Source of the DNA: Lachnospiraceae bacterium UBA3692
GTDB taxonomy: Bacteria; Bacillota; Clostridia; Lachnospirales; Lachnospiraceae
Reading direction: 5' to 3'
Assembly: GCA_002372815.1 (NCBI GenBank)
Contig: DFIR01000012.1
Coordinates: forward strand, 1 to 32,100
DNA: 32,100 bases
The notes beneath the pieces are model-generated. The model saw nothing but the letters and a program-made list of their open reading frames with translations. It was not told where the DNA came from and ran no database searches. Below are positions 24,745-31,914 of this stretch, piece after piece. Each line of letters opens with the position of its first letter. The first letter of the stretch is position 1. A program made the translations under genes and the position numbers.

Positions 24745-25728
24745 ATGCGCAGAATTGAGACAAGATTTACCAGAATGCTGGGACTTCGGTATCCGATCAT
24801 GTGCGGGGGCATGCAGAATGCAGCCAACAAAGAGCTCGCTGTTGCGATCTCCGAAGCCGGTGGGCTGGGAATCACAAATATCAGCATGTATCCGGATCTG
24901 GACGAATTCCGCAGAACGATCAGATGGATGCGGGAACAGACGGAGAAGCCGATCGCAGTGAATATCTCCATGATTCCCAACGTAGATATGGGAGAGAAGC
25001 TGTATCAGTATCTCACGATCTGCGGAGAGGAATGTGTGGATGTAATTGAGACGAGCGGAAAGGATCCGGCTGATCTGATTCCGATCATTCATTCCTACGG
25101 AATGAAGTGCATCCATAAAGTGCCGATGCCCAGGCATGCTTTGCGCGCAGAGAAAAGCGGCGCTGACATGGTGGCGATCGTGGGAAGCGAGGCGGCCGGT
25201 CATCCGTCTCCGGACCTGATCGGGACGATCGTTGTTGCCAATAAAGCGGCGAGAAGCTGCAGCGTTCCGGTGCTGGCAGGCGGCGGGATCTGCGACGGGC
25301 GGGGCCTGGCTGCTGCCCTGGCGCTCGGTGCGGAAGGCGTCGTGATCGGCACCCGTTTCCTGACTGCCGCTGAATGCTGCATCTCCACGAACCATAAAGA
25401 CTGGATCATTGAGCATACGGAGCGGGATACGATCCTGTGCCAGCGTGCGATCCGGAATATGGTCCGCGTGGCACACAATCAGGCGGCGGATGAGTGCCTG
25501 AAGCTGGAGGAGAAGGAAGATTGTACTCTGTCCGATCTTATGCCGGTCATTGCGGGAAGTGTCGGACGGGAAGCCTATGCGACGGGAAACACCTCCGTGG
25601 GAATGTTTCCGGTGGGACAGAATATTGGCCTGATCAACGACGTCAAAGGTGCATCGGAGATCATTCAGGAGATCATGGAAGAGGCACTGGAAACGATCGA
25701 CAGACTGGGAGGCCTTGTTTGCAGCTGA
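24745..25728 (+). CDS. FMN-dependent nitronate monooxygenase/FabK-like oxidoreductase
   Basis: This 327-residue TIM-barrel flavoprotein belongs to the 2-nitropropane dioxygenase/FabK group. It has YPIMCGGMQ near residue 16, a GSEAAGHPSPD loop near 146 (EAGGH in relatives) and the FMN-phosphate region AGGGICDGRGLAAALALG near 176, then GTRFL. GGGAGG sits 7 nt before the ATG at 24745. An earlier in-frame ATG (24700) has no site and would overlap the gap after the crotonase. In an anaerobe with an acyl-CoA locus I would expect an enoyl-CoA or enoyl-thioester reductase, or an NAD(P)H-flavin enzyme, rather than nitronate oxidation. That is inference from the neighbours only. Confidence 0.85.
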   Translation: MRRIETRFTRMLGLRYPIMCGGMQNAANKELAVAISEAGGLGITNISMYPDLDEFRRTIRWMREQTEKPIAVNISMIPNVDMGEKLYQYLTICGEECVDVIETSGKDPADLIPIIHSYGMKCIHKVPMPRHALRAEKSGADMVAIVGSEAAGHPSPDLIGTIVVANKAARSCSVPVLAGGGICDGRGLAAALALGAEGVVIGTRFLTAAECCISTNHKDWIIEHTERDTILCQRAIRNMVRVAHNQAADECLKLEEKEDCTLSDLMPVIAGSVGREAYATGNTSVGMFPVGQNIGLINDVKGASEIIQEIMEEALETIDRLGGLVCS

Positions 25729-25756
25729 TGACAGATATCGTCAGAGAGGGATGACT

Positions 25757-27010
25757 ATGAGTAATGCGAGACCACTGGAAGGCTTGAAAGTTGTGGAGTG
25801 GACCACCTTTATTGCGGCGCCGGTATGCGGAAGACTCCTTGCGGACTGGGGCGCGGAAGTAATCAAGGTGGAGACACCGGAAGGCGACTACTGGAGAATC
25901 TACGGACCGAAGCTGGATGTCCCGGCCACCGAAGATGAAAACCCGCTGTTTGATATCACGAATGCAAACAAAAAGGGTATTACCCTGAACCTGCGGACGC
26001 CGGAAGGCTGTGCGATCATGGAGAAGTTGATTGCGCAGTCGGATATTATGCTCACGAATACGCGGGAACGTGTACTCAAAAAGCTGGGTTTTGATTATGA
26101 TTCCCTCAGCAAACGCTACCCGGGCCTGATCTACGCACAGCTCTCCGGGTATGGTGATGAAGGCCCGGAAGCGCACAGGCCTGGCTACGATACCGTCAGC
26201 TACTGGTCTTACGGAGGATTTCTCGCCGATCAGATGGTGGCGGATTCCGGGAGCATGCCGATCAACATTCCTACGGCCATGGCGGACGTCGCTTCCGGCA
26301 GCATGCTCTTTGGGGCGGTCATGGCGGCGCTGAATGCCAAGCACCGCACAGGCAAGGGAGACAAGGTGTCCGTTTCTCTTTTTGGCAACGCCATTTGGAC
26401 CATGGGATTCATGGGAACACTGGCGCAGCCGAAATATGGGTACAAGTATCCCAGGAAGCGGACGGATGCACGCCCCACTTCTACGACTTATAAATGTAAG
26501 GACGGCGAGTATATCACGATTGCGGCGGTCCAGTATAACCGCGACTTCAAGCGGCTCTGCACCGCGATGGGGTTGGAGGAGCTGATCGATGATCCTCGCT
26601 ACAAAGAGTACGACAGCATGATGCTGGTCGACGAGAATCGCATTGCGCTTCTCCACATCCTCGAGGAGAAATTCCTGGAGAAGACGGCTGCGGAGTGGGA
26701 TGTTCTCTTTGAAGAGGTCGATATGACCCACGATGTGTGCACACACTACAAAGACGTGTTCCAGAAGGAGCAGGCACGGGCGAATCACTTCGTCGAGGAA
26801 GTGACTTTCCGCAACGGCGAGAAAGCCTGGCTTCCCAGACCCAGCATGGTCTCTGACAATCTGGGAATTCCGGAATACAATCTTGCCCCGATCATGGGAG
26901 AGAATTCTTTCGAGATCATGGAGGAACTGGGGTATTCAAAGGAAGAAATTGCGCGGCTTCACAGATGTGAAGCTTTCTATGGAACGGAGCATAAACCGCT
27001 GCAGAGATAG
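25757..27010 (+). CDS. CaiB/BaiF (family III) CoA-transferase, copy 3
   Basis: This 417-residue family III CoA-transferase has PLEGLKVVEWTTFIAAPVCGR at the N-terminus and IKVETPEGDYWR, then MLTNTRERVLKKLG and GYGDEGPEAHRPGYD. The likely catalytic Asp177 lies in AMADVASG, followed by RTGKGDKVSVSLFG. The C-terminal MGENSFEIMEELGYS fits the family. The preceding gene ends 28 nt upstream. I chose the ATG at 25757, 7 nt after GAGAGG; another ATG two codons earlier would be too near that site. The tail (about 20 residues past the usual end) is a little longer than in copies 1 and 2. Confidence 0.93.
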   Translation: MSNARPLEGLKVVEWTTFIAAPVCGRLLADWGAEVIKVETPEGDYWRIYGPKLDVPATEDENPLFDITNANKKGITLNLRTPEGCAIMEKLIAQSDIMLTNTRERVLKKLGFDYDSLSKRYPGLIYAQLSGYGDEGPEAHRPGYDTVSYWSYGGFLADQMVADSGSMPINIPTAMADVASGSMLFGAVMAALNAKHRTGKGDKVSVSLFGNAIWTMGFMGTLAQPKYGYKYPRKRTDARPTSTTYKCKDGEYITIAAVQYNRDFKRLCTAMGLEELIDDPRYKEYDSMMLVDENRIALLHILEEKFLEKTAAEWDVLFEEVDMTHDVCTHYKDVFQKEQARANHFVEEVTFRNGEKAWLPRPSMVSDNLGIPEYNLAPIMGENSFEIMEELGYSKEEIARLHRCEAFYGTEHKPLQR

Positions 27011-27085
27011 TATGCAGCCGGCTGAAGGCGGGAACAGCGGCATCTCCGACGTACGGTAACTGTCTGTTTCAAGGAAGATAGTGAG

Positions 27086-28324
27086 ATGAGCAAAGAGAAC
27101 AGAGACGACCGTTATACAGGCCAACTTCTTAAAGGTGTTCGTGTCATAGAGTTATCCACTTATCTTGCTGCACCGACAGCCGGGCGCGTTCTATCCGAAT
27201 GGGGCGCGGAAGTTATCAAGGTGGAGACGCTGAAAGGTGACGTCTATCGCGGACATGGACCGACCATGCAGATGCCGATCACTCCCTTTGCAAATCCGAA
27301 CTTTGATATGCACAATTCGGGGAAATCCTTCACAGGACTGAACCTTCGCTCTGAGAAGGGGATGGAATGTTTGCACAGATTGCTGGCGACAGCCGATGTA
27401 TTTGTGACGAACAACCGCTTGCAGGCATTGCGCCAGATGCATCTCACATGGGAGGAACTGCACGAGAAGTATCCGAGGCTGATCTATGCGCATGTGCTGG
27501 GATATGGAGATGAGGGCCCGCTGGCGAACAAGCCCGGCTTCGACTTCACTGCTTTCTGGGCCCGAAGCGGTTTAATGAGGGATATTGCGCCAAAGGACGG
27601 TCCGCCTGTTAACGGCATCGTAGGAGCGGGAGACCTTGTGGTATCCATGGGCATTCTGGCTGGTGTCTGCGCCGCATTGTATAAGAGGCAGGCGACGGGA
27701 ATCGGAGATAAAATATCCACATCCCTTCTTCAGATGGCAACCTGGATCAACATGTCCACATTGAGCAGCGTACATTTCGGGAGACAGCTGCCGCGTTCCC
27801 GCTCCGACCCCAATCAGGCGGCAAATAACTGTTATGAATGCAGAGACGGTGAATGGCTCTGGGTTGGGTGCCTGGACTATAACCTGTTCCCGAAACTCGT
27901 GACGATCGTTCTTGAGAGGCCGGATTATCTGGAGGATCCGCGATGTGTGCCCCGTACAAGTTACTTGCAGCATGCCGATGAGCTGACTGCAGAATTTGAT
28001 GTCATCTTTAAGACCCGCGACCGCGAGGAATGGGTGCAGCGTCTGATCAAAGCAGATATCGCACATGAGAAGATCCAACACTTTAAGGATATTGAAACCG
28101 ATCCTCAAGTGCTTGCAAACAACTATCTGTTTGAGCATGAATATCCGGACGGCACAAAGGCTGTGTTCTGTCCGCCCCCGGTTCATTTCGATTCCATCAA
28201 CCACTGGAAATATGATATCCGGCCGGCAGGACCCGTCGGCGCGGATAACAACAGATGCCTGCGGGAAGTCGGTTATTCCGAGGAAGAGATCCTGCAGATG
28301 AGGGCCTCAGGGGATATCGTTTAG
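27086..28324 (+). CDS. CaiB/BaiF (family III) CoA-transferase, copy 4
   Basis: This 412-residue member carries LLKGVRVIELSTYLAAPTAGR, IKVETLKGDVYRGHG, VFVTNNRLQALRQM, GYGDEGPLANKPGFD and the active-site GAGDLVVSMG with the likely catalytic Asp183. The usual TGKGD is changed to TGIGDKIS, and the C-terminal family motif LGENT is replaced by VGADNNRCLREVGYS. These changes may alter CoA binding or partner choice. It is the last gene of operon B, 75 nt after copy 3, and is followed by a strong hairpin at 28378. A GGAAG site lies about 9 nt before the ATG. It is the most divergent of the four by eye. Confidence 0.92.
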   Translation: MSKENRDDRYTGQLLKGVRVIELSTYLAAPTAGRVLSEWGAEVIKVETLKGDVYRGHGPTMQMPITPFANPNFDMHNSGKSFTGLNLRSEKGMECLHRLLATADVFVTNNRLQALRQMHLTWEELHEKYPRLIYAHVLGYGDEGPLANKPGFDFTAFWARSGLMRDIAPKDGPPVNGIVGAGDLVVSMGILAGVCAALYKRQATGIGDKISTSLLQMATWINMSTLSSVHFGRQLPRSRSDPNQAANNCYECRDGEWLWVGCLDYNLFPKLVTIVLERPDYLEDPRCVPRTSYLQHADELTAEFDVIFKTRDREEWVQRLIKADIAHEKIQHFKDIETDPQVLANNYLFEHEYPDGTKAVFCPPPVHFDSINHWKYDIRPAGPVGADNNRCLREVGYSEEEILQMRASGDIV

Positions 28325-28377
28325 CGGAGCAGATAGTAAAGACCGGCAGAGGTAATAAGAGGTAGTTATAGAATAAG

Positions 28378-28423
28378 AGCGAAGAGGCTGCTGCAATGTG
28401 TTAAGTGCGGCAGCCTCTTCGCT
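28378..28423 (+). terminator. Long hairpin ending operon B
   Basis: AGCGAAGAGGCTGC (28378-28391) pairs perfectly with GCAGCCTCTTCGCT (28410-28423) over an 18-nt loop, 54 nt after the last stop codon. There is no clear T-run after it (TCGATTCTC), so termination may be Rho-assisted, or the hairpin may protect the 3' end. Confidence 0.75.
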
Positions 28424-28443
28424 TCGATTCTCACACAGGGCAT

Positions 28444-28540
28444 CTCACATAGGGGACGGTTCTCTGTGTGAATTTCATTGCGAATGCCTCTCTAAGTCAG
28501 TTTATTACTGGCTCACACACAGAACCGTCCCCTGTGTGAG
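28444..28540. repeat. Composite REP element, copy A
   Basis: Two inward-facing REP units, CTCACATAGGGGACGGTTCT and the reverse-complement type ending CCGTCCCCTGTGTGAG, flank a ~40-bp spacer beginning ATTTCATTGCGAATGCC. Each unit is an imperfect hairpin (CTCACACAG paired with CTGTGTGAG in better copies) around GGGACGGTTCT. A partial extra unit lies at 28429-28440. The spacer nearly repeats in the copy at 30859. Confidence 0.85.
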
Positions 28541-28600
28541 AACTGTGTGATATGATGATACTGTTGAGACGAACCAGGAGAGGAGAAAAGGGGAAACATC

Positions 28601-29485
28601 ATGGCACAACTCGAACAGATCGCCTCCCATACCTATACGATAACGACGCGCTGGGTCAGCATGCCCATGTACGAGATCGCACCGCACACGGTCGTGCTGA
28701 TGGACAGCGGATACCATGACGAGAGCGGGGAACTGCTGGAGGTCCTGGAGAAGAACGACTTGCAGGTCGCTGCAGTGCTGACTTCGCACGCGCACTATGA
28801 TCATATCGGAGCGCACACGCTCCTGCGGGAAAAATACGGCGCCCGCCTGTACGCGGATTTGGTGTCGGCGGGACTGCTCAGCAGCCGGGACGCGCTGCAG
28901 GCCCAGTTCCCGGGGTATTCCGACGCGGAACTGCGGATCCTGTTTCCCTACATGGAGTTTGGAATTGACGAAATGCTGGAACCGGAGAAGGGCAGCGTGG
29001 AGATCGGCGGGCACACATTCGGACTGCTGCGGCTTCCGGGTCACGCGTTCAGCCATCTCGGTTTCACGACGGAGGACGGGATCTGCTACGCGGCGGATCT
29101 GATGATCTGCGGGGAGGAGCTCCGCAACGCGAAGATGACCTTCTGCACGGATGTGGAGCAGAGCATTCGCTCGATCCGCCGCATCCGGGGACAAAATGTG
29201 GGCAGGCTCGTACTCGCGCACAAGGGCTGTGCGGAGGACAAAGAGATGCTGTGCGACCTGAACATCGCGAAGTTGGAGGGCCAGCTGGAGCGCACGCGCC
29301 GGATGGCGGACAGCTGGGTCAGCTTCGACGAGCTGTGCCGGCGGGTCGCGGAGCGGGAGTACAGGAAGCTGCCTGTTTTTCTCACATTGGCCCGCATCGT
29401 GCGCGCCAATGTGGCCTGCCTGGTCGACAGGGGAGCCATGGAGAAGCGGGTAGAGGGGAATGTGGTGGTGTATAAGGGGATTTAA
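28601..29485 (+). CDS. Metallo-beta-lactamase-fold hydrolase
   Basis: This 294-residue zinc hydrolase has the full metal site: HAHYDH gives His63, His65, Asp67 and His68, with His148 in GHAFSH, Asp166 in YAADL and His207 in LAHKG. Such proteins include glyoxalase II-like thioesterases and other esterases. The C-terminal third (from about 210) is helical and ends in a DNA-binding-like or dimerising region that I cannot name. AGGAGAGGAG lies upstream of the ATG. An extended -10 (TGATATGAT, 28548-28556) just past the REP element could drive it. It stands alone between two REP elements, outside the catabolic operons. A thioesterase role on acyl-CoA is possible but not shown. Confidence 0.88.
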   Translation: MAQLEQIASHTYTITTRWVSMPMYEIAPHTVVLMDSGYHDESGELLEVLEKNDLQVAAVLTSHAHYDHIGAHTLLREKYGARLYADLVSAGLLSSRDALQAQFPGYSDAELRILFPYMEFGIDEMLEPEKGSVEIGGHTFGLLRLPGHAFSHLGFTTEDGICYAADLMICGEELRNAKMTFCTDVEQSIRSIRRIRGQNVGRLVLAHKGCAEDKEMLCDLNIAKLEGQLERTRRMADSWVSFDELCRRVAEREYRKLPVFLTLARIVRANVACLVDRGAMEKRVEGNVVVYKGI

Positions 29486-29507
29486 AGGGGGGGGCTGAAG
29501 GTGCTGG

Positions 29508-29603
29508 CTCACACAGGGGACGGTTCTCTGTGTGAGCCAGTATTTATCTGGCCTGAAGGGGCTTTCGCAGTGAAATTCACACAGAGAACCGTCCCCTGTG
29601 TGA
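29508..29603. repeat. Composite REP element, copy B (inverted)
   Basis: Same architecture as copy A in the opposite orientation: the spacer reads GTGAAATTC at its right end, matching the reverse complement of copy A. The left unit, with flanking CTGG and CCAG, forms a 13-bp perfect stem (CTGGCTCACACAG). Confidence 0.85.
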
Positions 29604-29623
29604 TCATTGCCGCATGCACGACG

Positions 29624-29653
29624 TTGCCGGCGGGACCCGTTTAGTGCTAAAAT
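29624..29653 (+). promoter_or_regulatory. Promoter of the intact Rpn gene
   Basis: TTGCCG (29624-29629), an 18-bp spacer and TAAAAT (29648-29653) with TG before it form an extended -10 promoter. The -10 and spacer (GACCC...TGC) are shared with the truncated copy at 437-465. Confidence 0.5.
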
Positions 29654-29749
29654 CATCTCAAACACACACGATCTGTCTGCACGCGCAGGCGTCCGTGCGC
29701 TGTTCATAGACGGCGATGCCGCTGCACAGGCTGACAGTCTGGAGCGGCC

Positions 29750-29784
29750 CTGCCGGAGCAACCCGATACCCGGGGCTCCGGCAG
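29750..29784 (+). other. Inverted repeat in the Rpn leader (copy 2)
   Basis: CTGCCGGAGC (29750-29759) and GCTCCGGCAG (29775-29784) form a perfect 10-bp stem over a 15-nt loop in the untranslated leader. The equivalent arms are kept in copy 1 although the loop differs in length, so the pairing itself seems to be conserved. Confidence 0.55.
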
Positions 29785-29830
29785 CGCAGTATCCGCCGGG
29801 GCCCCTCTTTGTACAGCATAGGAGGGACAC

Positions 29831-30763
29831 ATGAACAGAGCAGTCAATGACAAAAACAGTATCTATGAAGAGTGGTCGAAGGCGGGGATTGGCAACGCCT
29901 TCCTGTTTGGGAAGGTGATGACGACGAGGACAGATCTTCTCCTGGAACTTCTGCAGGTCTCGCTGCCGGAATTGCATATCCGGGAGCTCAAGGAGGTCAG
30001 TAAGGAGGTTGAGTTCCACTTCTCGATGGATGCAAAAGGCGTACGCCTGGATGTGACCGTCAGAGATGACGAGGGTCGGCTTATAAACGTAGAGATGCAG
30101 CTGCGAGACGAGAAGAATATTCCGAAGCGGATGCGATACTATGGCGGATCGATGGATCAGACGCTCCTGGAGCCGGGAGATAACTATAATGAACTGAATG
30201 AAGTGATCATTCTGTTCATTGCACCGTTCGATCCTTTTGGCAGAGGATTCTACAGGTATATTTTTGATTATTATTGTCGTGATGACCGGGAACTCGCGCT
30301 GAACGATGGAATGACGAAGATCCTGCTGAACGCGGCAGGAACGTGTGGCGATATCTCGCCGGATCTGAAAGGATTTTTGGAACTGGTGGCGGGGAGTGAG
30401 ACCGCACAGAAGGGAACGTTCGCGGAGCGGGTGCAGGAGGAAGTGCGCCTGGCCAGGCACAATGCGAAGTGGAGGAAAGAGTATATGGACTGGGAGATGA
30501 CACTTCGAAACGAACACTATAAGGGGTTTCAGGAAGGCAAGTTGGAAGGCAAGGCTGAGGGGCTCGCGGAAGGAAAGTCGGCCGGAGTCCTGACAGAAAG
30601 GATTTCCGTGCTGTTACATCAAAGACAGAAGGGCCAGGATCTGGAGACAGTTGCAGAGTTTCTCGGACATGATCCGGAAGAGTTACGACCTTTGTGGGAT
30701 GCAATTGCGGCAGCCGCGCCGGAGTATTCGGTGGAGGGGATCTTGAAGGCGCTGAATAGCTGA
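29831..30763 (+). CDS. Rpn/PDDEXK_2 family nuclease ('transposase'), intact
   Basis: This 310-residue protein belongs to the PD-(D/E)XK_2 (Rpn, TIGR01784-like) family, annotated as transposase-like but shown in E. coli for RpnA-type proteins to be DNA endonucleases promoting RecA-independent recombination. The core has Asp74 in VRLD, then Glu88 and Gln90 in VEMQ. The stretch NIPKRMRYYGGSMDQ follows. A Gly/Glu/Lys-rich spacer with repeated EGK/AEG units lies around residues 236-252, before a helical C-terminus ending in ILKALNS. AGGAGGGACAC sits right before the ATG. A truncated relative lies at 587-1387 in the same orientation. REP elements stand on both sides. Confidence 0.92.
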   Translation: MNRAVNDKNSIYEEWSKAGIGNAFLFGKVMTTRTDLLLELLQVSLPELHIRELKEVSKEVEFHFSMDAKGVRLDVTVRDDEGRLINVEMQLRDEKNIPKRMRYYGGSMDQTLLEPGDNYNELNEVIILFIAPFDPFGRGFYRYIFDYYCRDDRELALNDGMTKILLNAAGTCGDISPDLKGFLELVAGSETAQKGTFAERVQEEVRLARHNAKWRKEYMDWEMTLRNEHYKGFQEGKLEGKAEGLAEGKSAGVLTERISVLLHQRQKGQDLETVAEFLGHDPEELRPLWDAIAAAAPEYSVEGILKALNS

Positions 30764-30805
30764 GGGATCTAATCTGCAGCAACAGTAATAACTGATTGAC
30801 TGGCG

Positions 30806-30839
30806 AAGACACTGTGCCCACGTTTGTGGACACAGTGTC
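30806..30839 (+). terminator. Terminator-type hairpin after the Rpn gene, repeat of the operon A terminator
   Basis: AGACACTGTG (30806-30815) pairs with CACAGTGTCT (30830-30839), followed by CTTTCT. The arms and the preceding GGCGAAG match the operon A terminator at 13223, so the two are copies of one dispersed hairpin. Confidence 0.7.
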
Positions 30840-30858
30840 TCTTTCTGTCGTGTAGATA

Positions 30859-30955
30859 CCTCACACAGGGGACGGTTCTCTGTGTGAATTTCATTGCGAA
30901 CGCCTCTCTAAGCCAGATAATTACTGGCTCACACACAGAACCGTCCCCTGTGTGA
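30859..30955. repeat. Composite REP element, copy C
   Basis: Same orientation as copy A: a left unit CTCACACAGGGGACGGTTCT, the spacer ATTTCATTGCGAACGCC and on to TTACTGG, and a right unit ending in CTGTGTGAG. An extra half-unit (CTGTGTGAG) follows at about 30960. It is 27 nt past the stop of the flavodoxin-like gene. Confidence 0.85.
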
Positions 30956-30981
30956 GCACCCTGTGTGAGCACCACGTAAAC

Positions 30982-31488
30982 TTACGCGAAGAGCTCGCTC
31001 GCCTTCTCCGCAAACCGCTTTCCATAAAGCATGAAGTATTCTCTGTAAAGATCGATGGAGTTGTGCTTCTCGATGTTGTTGTTGATGGCTACCGGGCCCA
31101 GGTGGATCACGGGCATGCCGAAGGAGGCGCCGCCGGAGTAGCAGAGCATGCCTTTGACCATCTCGAAGGTCAGGATCGACTGGATGACCAGGTCGCCGCC
31201 GCCGTGGGTGAACTGTGCGGTGGCATAGGCGCCGCCGAGCTTGCCGGCGAGGGAGAGCCTGTTTCCGTTGGACTGGAGCCAGGCGTGGAGGTCAGGGGTC
31301 ATCAAGGCGGCGTAAGAGGGGGAACCGATCACGACGCCGCGGGATGCCTTCACGTATTCTACATCTGCATCAGTGATGGAGAAGGCCTTCGCCTCAACAC
31401 CAGCCACTTCGTTCATTCCTTCTGCGATCCATGCGCCCGCCTGGGCGGTATTGCCGGTCTTTGAATCATAGATGACGGACAGTTTCAT
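30982..31488 (-). CDS. Flavodoxin-family protein
   Basis: This 168-residue flavodoxin-fold protein binds FMN. The phosphate loop SKTGNT is at residues 9-14, and the family turns GVVIGSPSYAA (mid-protein) and AYATAQFTHGGGD are present. It resembles WrbA/NAD(P)H:quinone-oxidoreductase-type flavodoxins rather than electron-carrier flavodoxin, as the long insertion after the third strand differs. I start it at the ATG at 31488, where AGGAGG lies 6 nt upstream; the frame stays open further upstream to 31629 but that part is basic and unlike the family. It stands alone on the minus strand. It could feed electrons to flavin enzymes but has no link to the catabolic operons by position. Confidence 0.88.
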   Translation of the reverse strand: MKLSVIYDSKTGNTAQAGAWIAEGMNEVAGVEAKAFSITDADVEYVKASRGVVIGSPSYAALMTPDLHAWLQSNGNRLSLAGKLGGAYATAQFTHGGGDLVIQSILTFEMVKGMLCYSGGASFGMPVIHLGPVAINNNIEKHNSIDLYREYFMLYGKRFAEKASELFA

Positions 31489-31613
31489 GGGGATCCTCCT
31501 TTGCGTGGGTATAGGAAAGTGCCTTTGCACACATTGTACAACAGTCGGCGATCCGCGGACAGACATTTGTCGGACGCGGCAGGCATCCTGCAGTCTTCCT
31601 GCCGTCTTCTGCA

Positions 31614-31642
31614 TTGTTAGCGGGCGCAATCGATGCTAAAAT
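31614..31642 (+). promoter_or_regulatory. Sigma-70-type promoter
   Basis: TTGTTA (31614-31619), a 17-bp spacer and TAAAAT (31637-31642) preceded by TG are similar in arrangement to the Rpn promoters. It would drive the short ORF and the zinc-ribbon ORF downstream. Confidence 0.45.
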
Positions 31643-31684
31643 CAAAAAGAAGTTGTGAACAGCGATGGAGGAAAGATCTAAAAA

Positions 31685-31837
31685 ATGTCCATGCAGATTC
31701 ATAAGCTGACGCGCAGCGCCTGCCATACGAATGTCTACATCGCTGCCGGGTCCTGCCGGGGCACGGACCGGAGACGACGATCGGGCATGAACGGGAGCAT
31801 AATCCCTGCCTTCGATGAAGCTGCCGGTCACATTTGA
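31685..31837 (+). CDS. Short candidate ORF (50 aa), doubtful
   Basis: A 50-codon frame starts with ATG at 31685 and encodes a basic middle (RGTDRRRRSG) with no recognised domain. GGAGG at 31667-31671 is 13 nt upstream, which is too far for a normal site. It lies just behind a plausible promoter. It may be a remnant or non-coding. Confidence 0.2.
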   Translation: MSMQIHKLTRSACHTNVYIAAGSCRGTDRRRRSGMNGSIIPAFDEAAGHI

Positions 31838-31914
31838 CGACGATATTTTGGAGATAGACAGACAGGTCATACTCGCTGTGGCGGACGACGCACGCGCACA
31901 TAGGGGGAGAAGAG

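Larger units (their letters stand above)
29486..29830. other. 345-bp gap holding a REP element and the Rpn promoter/leader
   Basis: No gene is seen here. The stretch contains composite REP copy B (29508-29603), the Rpn promoter (29624-29653) and a ~170-nt leader with an inverted repeat (29750-29784) homologous to the leader of the truncated copy. Confidence 0.7.
31489..31914. other. 426-bp stretch between the flavodoxin-like gene and the zinc-ribbon ORF
   Basis: This stretch holds a sigma-70-type promoter (31614-31642) and one short candidate ORF (31685-31837). Apart from those I see only GCCGG-rich sequence and no further gene. Confidence 0.5.

Noticed and set aside
27011..27085. Possible terminator or attenuator between the last two CaiB/BaiF genes (CAGCCGGCTG palindrome)
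   Set aside because: The palindrome has no usable loop and there is no T-run; the 75-nt gap looks like an ordinary intercistronic region.
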